Source of the DNA: Nanobdellota archaeon
GTDB taxonomy: Archaea > Nanobdellota > Nanobdellia > Woesearchaeales > B3-WOES
Direction: 5' to 3'
Length of the DNA stretch: 12,106 nucleotides
Assembly (NCBI GenBank): GCA_023131705.1
Contig: JAGLZG010000113.1
Coordinates: forward strand, 1-12,106
In this document: positions 8,708 to 12,106 of the stretch, piece by piece
Layout: each line of letters opens with the position of its first letter
How positions within the stretch are numbered: position 1 is the stretch's first letter
Translations under genes and position numbers: made by a program
The notes under the pieces: generated by a model
Seen by the model: the letters and a program-made list of their open reading frames with translations, nothing else
Told to the model about the DNA's origin: nothing
The model's database searches: none

Positions 8708-8724
8708 CAAAAGATTTAAATATA
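8706..8724 (+). promoter_or_regulatory. BRE/TATA promoter of the guanylate-kinase-like gene
   Basis: The sequence AACAAAAGATTTAAATATA begins in the stop codon of the zinc-ribbon gene. The TATA part, ATTTAAATATA, predicts a transcript start near 8742 and a leader of about 70 bases, unlike the leaderless genes nearby. Further TATATA runs follow at 8733-8757, so the exact box is uncertain. Confidence 0.5.
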
Positions 8725-8783
8725 GATCTTACTATATATAGATTATATAAAAAATATAAAAATTGTTGGTTCTTTTGAAAAGA

Positions 8784-8790
8784 GAGGTGA
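8784..8790 (+). promoter_or_regulatory. Strong Shine-Dalgarno sequence, oddly far from the next ATG
   Basis: GAGGTGA matches seven bases of the complement of the archaeal 16S rRNA tail. The ATG of the kinase-like gene (8816) lies 25 bases beyond it, too far for normal use. At usual spacing are a TTG (8796, an 18-codon frame ending at 8852) and, less well, an ATG (8806, five codons). Both frames run past the kinase ATG. A weaker AGGA at 8801-8804 is 11 bases before that ATG. Confidence 0.5.
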
Positions 8791-8815
8791 GGTATTTGAT
8801 AGGATATGATGAAAA

Positions 8816-10108
8816 ATGGTTAATAACAAAGGCAATGGTGATGAGGAGTTAGAGCATATTGTTAATAAAGAATCTAATATAATTGTTATAACAGGTCCGA
8901 CAGCTGCTGGTAAAAGTAAATTTTTTACTAAATTAGTTCCTAAATTGAATGATTGTGGGTTATCAGCTAGATCTATAATGAGGGGGACTACTAGAGCATT
9001 AAGGTATGGTGAAATAGATGGGGTTGAATATAAGTTTTACAGTAATGAGAATTTTATTAAAGCAATTGAAAAAAAGGAAATTATAGCAAATTATGAACGT
9101 GGCGGTGATATGTATGGTGTGAGTGGGAATTTATTAGAGATTGCAAATGGGGAAACAGGTGTAATTGTAATTCGTGATTTGGGTGGTCTGTTTACTTTAA
9201 AAAATTATTTAATTCATAATAAGATTTCTAATATCTCTATGATGTTATATTCAGATATAGAAGATACAATGCAACGTCTTGTGGAAAGATTAGAAAACTC
9301 AAAAAATGATGAAGAAAGACATGATATAAATAAACAAATAGGTGCCTTAAGGGAAGAGACATCTTCTTTTATGAGTAGAAGGGATGAATTTAGGCATATC
9401 TTATCAAACCACAATATTAATAATCTCCATTTTGAGGAAGTGTTAACACATTTAGTTAATAGGTCAGTAGAAACATTAAAATTAGAAAGAAATCCTGAAT
9501 ATAGAAATTTGAATAATAGTGATTTCAGAGAAACTTATATAAAATCATTAGTGAACAAATTAGTCGGTGTTTCTTTAGAAGATTTATTAAAAAATCCTAA
9601 AAAAGCGAGTTTTAAGTTTGATGATGAATTATTAAAAAATTATAGTTCTAGGAGCGGTAAAACTTTAAAAAATTTAAAAGACATAATCCCTCCTGTTATT
9701 GATGCAGTTCCATGTTATGGTGTATTGTCTATATATATACCGCAGCCTGAGGAAAAATCAAAAGCACCGATGAAAGAGATAAAGGTAATTTTATCAGATT
9801 TGTTTGAAATGTCATTGGGTTTGCCGCAATACAGATATGATTTAACAGATCCTGTAGATTCTTCTCCAATGAGTTTTACAAGAATGCCTGATGCTTATAC
9901 AAATTTTTACCTATCTTTTTCAGCGACATATGATCCAGTTTCTTTATCTACAAGAGCATCACCTTTACATACACTAACAATTGAGGGTATAATTAATGGA
10001 GAGAACCCAAAAAGAGTACAAGTCCTAGAACATGATGAAGCTCAAAAAGTTTGGGATAGAAGAAAACAAATTATAAGTAATACTAGACTTCCATATACTA
10101 ACTATTAA
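8816..10108 (+). CDS. Guanylate-kinase-like P-loop protein with unknown C-terminal domain (430 aa)
   Basis: Residues about 20-225 follow the guanylate kinase fold. They show a Walker A GPTAAGKS (27-34), the GMP-site stretch TTRALRYGEIDGVEY (58-72: R60, R63, E66 and Y72 match family residues), 'MYGVS' (99-103), 'IRDLGG' (119-124) in the place of the family's D-x-D-x-QG strand, the lid arginines around 154-158 and the 'ILSNHNI' strand near 195. Other GMP contacts differ: the usual Ser becomes R56, a usual Glu becomes A91 and the usual Thr V102. Substrate specificity is therefore open; GMP/dGMP or another phosphorylated substrate is possible. Residues about 226-430 match nothing I know: helical to about 290, then beta-rich with a Pro-rich segment and a Lys/Arg-rich end. 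Typical guanylate kinases stop near 200 residues and are uncommon in archaea. ATG 8816 is the only good start; a stop lies in frame just upstream at 8810. Confidence 0.82.
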   Translation: MVNNKGNGDEELEHIVNKESNIIVITGPTAAGKSKFFTKLVPKLNDCGLSARSIMRGTTRALRYGEIDGVEYKFYSNENFIKAIEKKEIIANYERGGDMYGVSGNLLEIANGETGVIVIRDLGGLFTLKNYLIHNKISNISMMLYSDIEDTMQRLVERLENSKNDEERHDINKQIGALREETSSFMSRRDEFRHILSNHNINNLHFEEVLTHLVNRSVETLKLERNPEYRNLNNSDFRETYIKSLVNKLVGVSLEDLLKNPKKASFKFDDELLKNYSSRSGKTLKNLKDIIPPVIDAVPCYGVLSIYIPQPEEKSKAPMKEIKVILSDLFEMSLGLPQYRYDLTDPVDSSPMSFTRMPDAYTNFYLSFSATYDPVSLSTRASPLHTLTIEGIINGENPKRVQVLEHDEAQKVWDRRKQIISNTRLPYTNY

Positions 10109-11046
10109 TGCTCTAAACTCATTCGTGCTTCTACTAAGTCAAGCAGTATCTCTAAACTACCTCCCATGGTGTTAAGCAATCTGACTTCTTCTGAAGATAT
10201 TTTTTTAGAACTTGATTTTATCATTTTTATTGCTTGGTCTCTATTTCTTGTAAAATCCATAATTTTATTTTTTTCAAATTTATAAAATAAATCAAAATAA
10301 CTTTCCATTGAATTATTTATAAGGTCTAATGTTGCTTTGCTTTCTTTTTTTAATGTTGGTTTATATATTAAAGTATCTCTAGCAACATATTTCATTATGT
10401 CTGTTATTTTGTCGAGGCTTGCTATTGTATGGTAAAGAATAGCTGTTTTTTTAGAATCTTCATAGCCATATTTATTTAATAATCTCAAACAGTAACTTAC
10501 AAATTTTGTTATTGTATCGTGTTTTTCCTCTATTGTTTCTGCTAAAACAAAATCTCTTTTTTTAAGGCCATTCATTAAATCATTATTTGTGTCTTTTAAA
10601 AGCAAAAAGATTCTTCTAAGAACATTATCAAATTCTTTTATTGAGCTTTGAGATATGTCTTTTATTAAACAAAAATTTTCTGTTTGTTTTATAATTTCAA
10701 CACCAACTAACCTATTTACTTCTGTATGTATTATTGATAGTACTTTCAGCTTTTTATTAAGTCTGAAATGCGTAGTTAAAGGGTCATCAAATTTTATTGC
10801 TATCTCATCGTAACCTTTTCTATAAGCAGAACGCATGTAATACATAATAGAGGATCTATCTAACCCTGTAATATCAAGTTCAATTCTTTCTAAATCAACA
10901 CCTTTTTCAGTATCTATTATTAGTTTATTCCCCTGCTCTTCTACATCTATTTCATCACCTTTTTTTATACCATGTTTAACAGCCCATTTCCTAGGTAAAG
11001 AGATAAGTTGAGTAGAGTTAGCTATCTGGATAACTTTTCTTTTCAT
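10105..11046 (-). CDS. AbrB-PhoU fusion, PhoU-like regulator (313 aa)
   Basis: Residues 1-50 (KRKVIQIANSTQLISLPRKW, then a segment ending GDEIDVEEQGNKLIID) are a SpoVT/AbrB-type swapped-hairpin DNA-binding domain. A linker/beta region follows (about 55-115). From about 120 to 310 the chain is a run of amphipathic helices containing 'VLRRIFLLLKDTNNDL' and 'IASLDKITDIMKYVARDTL', the PhoU-type helical bundle with its conserved metal-facing Asp/Glu pattern. In archaea this fusion is annotated as a phosphate-uptake regulator, binding DNA and presumably sensing the PhoU partner or metal. No phosphate transporter gene lies in this window, so the target is unproven. The start codon at 11046 fits the TATA box about 23 bases upstream and lies within an inverted repeat. 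Its stop codon shares the palindrome TTAA (10105-10108) with the convergent kinase-like gene. Confidence 0.88.
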   Translation of the reverse strand: MKRKVIQIANSTQLISLPRKWAVKHGIKKGDEIDVEEQGNKLIIDTEKGVDLERIELDITGLDRSSIMYYMRSAYRKGYDEIAIKFDDPLTTHFRLNKKLKVLSIIHTEVNRLVGVEIIKQTENFCLIKDISQSSIKEFDNVLRRIFLLLKDTNNDLMNGLKKRDFVLAETIEEKHDTITKFVSYCLRLLNKYGYEDSKKTAILYHTIASLDKITDIMKYVARDTLIYKPTLKKESKATLDLINNSMESYFDLFYKFEKNKIMDFTRNRDQAIKMIKSSSKKISSEEVRLLNTMGGSLEILLDLVEARMSLEH

Positions 11047-11074
11047 TTAAAACGACTCCCAGGAGTTTTAAATG
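11044..11074 (-). promoter_or_regulatory. Promoter and candidate autoregulatory operator of the AbrB-PhoU gene
   Basis: CATTTAAAA (11044-11052) and TTTTAAATG (11066-11074) are perfect inverted repeats of 9 bases. Between them is a second pair, ACTCC (11055-11059) and GGAGT (11062-11066). The right outer arm is the TATA box on the minus strand and the left one contains the start codon. A dimeric regulator bound here would block its own transcription; AbrB-domain proteins bind as dimers, so autoregulation is a reasonable inference. Two more inverted repeats lie just upstream: GAAATC-TAT-GATTTC (11080-11094) and AATATG-CCCC-CATATT (11106-11121). Confidence 0.5.
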
Positions 11075-11259
11075 CCCCAGAAATCTATGATTTCTAAGGA
11101 CATTTAATATGCCCCCATATTTATAATTTTTATAATGTTTATAAGAATATATTGATGGACTATATAAATTTTTCTATTTTATATAATTTAACCGATTTAT
11201 ATAAATTTTATAAAATTTAAGCATAAATTATATAAAAGATAATTCATTATAGAGTTATA
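11075..11259. other. Very AT-rich intergenic region with direct repeats and a palindrome
   Basis: Between the divergent regulator and the small-protein operon there is no gene. From about 11118 to 11255 the DNA is almost only A and T. TATATAAATTTT occurs twice (11161-11172 and 11198-11209), and an 18-base perfect palindrome, TAAATTTTATAAAATTTA, lies at 11202-11219. TTTAA(A/TA)TGCCCC occurs twice near the regulator (11067-11078 and 11103-11115). Many TATA-like boxes are possible, so the region may act as shared promoter or regulator-binding DNA. Confidence 0.5.
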
Positions 11260-11274
11260 CCGTAATATTTACGG
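11260..11274. promoter_or_regulatory. Perfect inverted repeat CCGTAA-TAT-TTACGG, candidate operator
   Basis: Two 6-base arms with a 3-base spacer stand out in an AT-rich background. The repeat abuts the TATA box (11275-11286) of the small-protein/RAM operon, so a bound dimer would occlude the BRE/TATA. Lrp/AsnC-family regulators use sites of this 6-3-6 kind, which fits the RAM-domain gene downstream, although that protein has no DNA-binding domain itself. Confidence 0.55.
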
Positions 11275-11287
11275 AATTATATATCCT
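11275..11287 (+). promoter_or_regulatory. TATA box of the small-protein/RAM operon
   Basis: AATTATATATCC lies just right of the inverted repeat. It predicts a start near 11307 and a leader of about 49 bases that keeps the Shine-Dalgarno site. A second box, GTATATTTATAG (11319-11330), would start the RNA near 11350 and lose the Shine-Dalgarno site, so it is less likely. Confidence 0.5.
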
Positions 11288-11341
11288 AAAGTAGATGGGG
11301 GAAATTGGGTAAAAAAGTGTATATTTATAGTTTAAGGGTGT

Positions 11342-11348
11342 AGGAGGT
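11342..11348 (+). promoter_or_regulatory. Shine-Dalgarno sequence AGGAGGT
   Basis: It is a near-perfect match to the complement of the archaeal 16S rRNA tail, 7 bases before ATG 11356. It fixes the start of a 49-codon gene and contrasts with the leaderless genes nearby. Confidence 0.85.
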
Positions 11349-11355
11349 AGTGAAA

Positions 11356-11505
11356 ATGAAAAAAATTAGAATAATACGGTCTGGTTGGGATGATGAATCA
11401 GATAGAGATTTTTATTCTGAAGGAGATAGGGAAGAGTTATTAGAAAATGGTGAGTTATCTCCTATTGAAGAAGCATTTATGAAAGGATGGGAAGAGGCAG
11501 AATAA
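11356..11505 (+). CDS. Small acidic protein (49 aa), partner of the RAM-domain gene
   Basis: The start is secured by AGGAGGT seven bases upstream. The N-terminal third (MKKIRIIRSGW) is basic and beta-like. The rest is strongly acidic and probably helical, ending ELSPIEEAFMKGWEEAE. The '(D/E)LSPxEEAFMxGW/YEEA' ending resembles short conserved proteins I recall from DPANN genomes, but I know no function for them. The gene is separated by a single base from the RAM-domain gene that follows, so the two are almost certainly co-transcribed and may be co-translated. This suggests a small complex, in which the acidic helix binds the RAM oligomer. Low-complexity acidic composition is the main reason for caution. 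Confidence 0.75.
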   Translation: MKKIRIIRSGWDDESDRDFYSEGDREELLENGELSPIEEAFMKGWEEAE

Positions 11506-11506
11506 A

Positions 11507-11731
11507 ATGATGTCTTATTTATTAATAAATACAGAGAATTCTTTAAAAAGGGATGTAGAGAAGAAACTATCAGAATATGATGGGGTAATTGATAAAATTG
11601 ATGACAGGGGTTATGGTGTGGGTGTGAGAGTTATAACAGACAACAAGAATAAATTAAAAATGTTTATTTCAGAGCAATTAAGAAATATAAGGGGCATTAA
11701 AAATATAAAAACTCTCTTTTCGAGGTCATAG
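11507..11731 (+). CDS. Stand-alone RAM (Lrp/AsnC effector-type) domain protein (74 aa)
   Basis: The chain has the beta-alpha-beta-beta-alpha-beta order of the RAM domain. Strand 1 is SYLLINT and helix 1 is LKRDVEKKLSEYDGV. Strands 2/3 are IDKIDDRGYGVGVRVIT, equivalent to the Lrp 'GxYDxxxxV' hairpin but with Gly-Val in place of Tyr-Asp. Helix 2 is KLKMFISEQLRNIRGI and the last strand is KNIKTLF. In Lrp/AsnC regulators this domain forms dimers and octamers and binds amino acids. Here the helix-turn-helix is absent, as in known stand-alone RAM proteins, which can act alone or join full regulators. Two adjacent ATG codons (11507, 11510) are possible starts; the first is used. A weak AGAGG lies about 10 bases before it, inside the preceding gene. 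Confidence 0.7.
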   Translation: MMSYLLINTENSLKRDVEKKLSEYDGVIDKIDDRGYGVGVRVITDNKNKLKMFISEQLRNIRGIKNIKTLFSRS

Positions 11732-11772
11732 AAACCATTGTATTATTTGCAGGGAGAGTATGTCAACAGCTC

Positions 11773-11827
11773 ACCGACACCATCGGTTAGAAACCGATGG
11801 CATTCTCGCCCTGCGGGCTCGGTCGGT
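11773..11827. repeat. Branched fold: outer stem enclosing two hairpins
   Basis: The outer stem pairs ACCGAC (11773-11778) with GTCGGT (11822-11827). Inside, hairpin 1 is CCATCGGTT (11780-11788) with AACCGATGG (11792-11800), nine perfect pairs and a 3-base loop. Hairpin 2 is GCCC (11808-11811) with GGGC (11815-11818), also with a 3-base loop. Together they form a three-way junction, possible on either strand as RNA or as single-stranded DNA. This is the GC-rich core of the region. Confidence 0.65.
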
Positions 11828-11839
11828 TCGCTCTTGAGC

Positions 11840-11890
11840 ACATTTTATTCCATGTTCAACCACCCATCACAGATTGGTGGAATAAAATGT
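11840..11890. repeat. 13-base perfect inverted repeat
   Basis: ACATTTTATTCCA (11840-11852) pairs perfectly with TGGAATAAAATGT (11878-11890), leaving a 25-base loop. CCACC (11860-11864) in the loop can alternatively pair with GGTGG (11876-11880). Confidence 0.75.
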
Positions 11891-11891
11891 T

Positions 11892-11910
11892 TTAAAAGTG
11901 GTACTTTTAA
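11892..11910. repeat. Tight 8-base hairpin
   Basis: TTAAAAGT (11892-11899) and ACTTTTAA (11903-11910) form eight perfect pairs around a 3-base loop, one base after the preceding 13-base inverted repeat. Confidence 0.7.
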
Positions 11911-11955
11911 CCCATATAGGGCGCAAATTCTAAGAAAAAATGTTATAAAAGTTTA

Positions 11956-11994
11956 GGCAGAATACCCACAAACTTAATTTGTGGGGTGAATGCC
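11956..11994. repeat. Hairpin with symmetric internal loop
   Basis: CCCACAAA (11965-11972) pairs with TTTGTGGG (11978-11985) around a 5-base loop. Outside an internal loop of about five bases on each side, GGCA (11956-11959) pairs with TGCC (11991-11994). Confidence 0.7.
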
Positions 11995-11995
11995 A

Positions 11996-12026
11996 CCTCA
12001 TTCCTGCATTTGCTCATGAGGCAAAT
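11996..12026. repeat. Two mutually exclusive hairpins
   Basis: CCTCAT (11996-12001) can pair with ATGAGG (12016-12021), or ATTTGC (12008-12013) with GCAAAT (12021-12026). They cannot form together, which allows a switch-like choice, though it may be chance in a repeat-rich stretch. Confidence 0.45.
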
Positions 12027-12106
12027 TCTGTAATTTTTGCTATAGAATTTCTTATTCTGGCATAACTATCCAGTTAATCTACCCAATACTCTCCAATAAT
12101 CACAGG

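Larger units (their letters stand above)
11753..12094. other. Hairpin-rich non-coding region, possible mobile-element end, MITE or structured RNA
   Basis: No credible gene lies between 11732 and the window end. Instead five or more strong inverted repeats follow one another, listed as separate entries. Part of the region (about 11770-11835) is clearly richer in G+C than the surroundings, a usual sign of folded RNA or of foreign DNA. The hairpin cluster is flanked by GGAGAGTAT (11753-11761) and ATACTCTCC (12086-12094), 9-base inverted repeats 342 bases apart end to end. IS200/IS605-type elements and TnpB guide RNAs have comparable hairpin-rich ends, and the minus-strand reading of 11764-11835 looks most like one. 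No transposase or TnpB coding part is visible. Confidence 0.5.

Noticed and set aside
11769..11835. tRNA-like stem-loops (7-base loops reading TTAGAAA or TTTCTAA)
   Set aside because: A 5-base stem with 7-base loop can be drawn on either strand, but there is no D-arm, no GTTCRA T-loop and no matching acceptor stem.
11738..11956. 72-codon plus-strand reading frame
   Set aside because: It runs across the branched GC-rich fold and two other hairpins, has no ribosome-binding site or promoter, and its composition is not protein-like; more likely open by chance.
11950..12106. Minus-strand remnants of a transposase/TnpB C-terminus
   Set aside because: Three minus-strand frames were read; all are broken by stops and show no zinc-finger or catalytic motif, so no pseudogene call is made.
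11753..12106. CRISPR array
   Set aside because: The repeats are inverted and all different; there are no evenly spaced direct repeats.

Overview
The window looks like chromosomal DNA from a DPANN-type archaeon, most probably of the Woesearchaeota/Pacearchaeota group. The sequence supports this in several ways. There is an archaeal family-B DNA polymerase with a C-terminal PCNA-binding tail. A PhoU-like regulator carries an N-terminal AbrB DNA-binding domain, a typical archaeal fusion. Very short CxxC zinc-ribbon proteins are present. One secreted protein has a hydrophobic N-terminus followed by a 'VTGAVVG' segment of the kind common in these lineages. Archaeal BRE/TATA boxes sit about 23-28 bases before several start codons, which implies leaderless mRNAs. 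The DNA is AT-rich with no sign of bacterial -35/-10 promoters. The taxonomic call is inference; no rRNA gene is present.

Layout. Positions 2-4923 hold two large, closely spaced plus-strand genes for exported proteins. The first is cut by the window edge; it has tandem Ig-like repeats and a cysteine-rich C-terminus. The second is membrane-anchored, with a long glycine/charge-rich beta region and a cysteine-containing C-terminal domain. A six-helix membrane protein (4998-5771) and a 49-residue zinc-ribbon protein (5814-5963) follow, each with its own TATA box. The zinc-ribbon gene converges on, and overlaps by 8 bases, the minus-strand DNA polymerase gene (5956-8397). A second tiny zinc-ribbon gene (8576-8707) is divergent from the polymerase.

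From 8816 to 10108 there is a guanylate-kinase-like P-loop protein fused to about 200 residues that I do not recognise. It converges on the AbrB-PhoU regulator (10105-11046), and the two stop codons share one TTAA. The regulator's start codon lies inside an inverted repeat, a candidate autoregulatory operator. A 309-base, very AT-rich intergenic region separates it from a two-gene plus-strand operon (11356-11731): a 49-residue acidic protein and a stand-alone RAM (Lrp/AsnC effector) domain. That operon has a perfect 6-3-6 inverted repeat next to its TATA box.

The last 350 bases (about 11750-12106) carry no convincing gene. They are packed with strong hairpins, including a locally GC-rich branched fold, and 9-base inverted repeats sit near the ends of the hairpin cluster. 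This looks like a mobile-element end, a MITE-like element or a structured RNA. It is, together with the kinase fusion and the surface-protein pair, the most promising part of the window for something undescribed.
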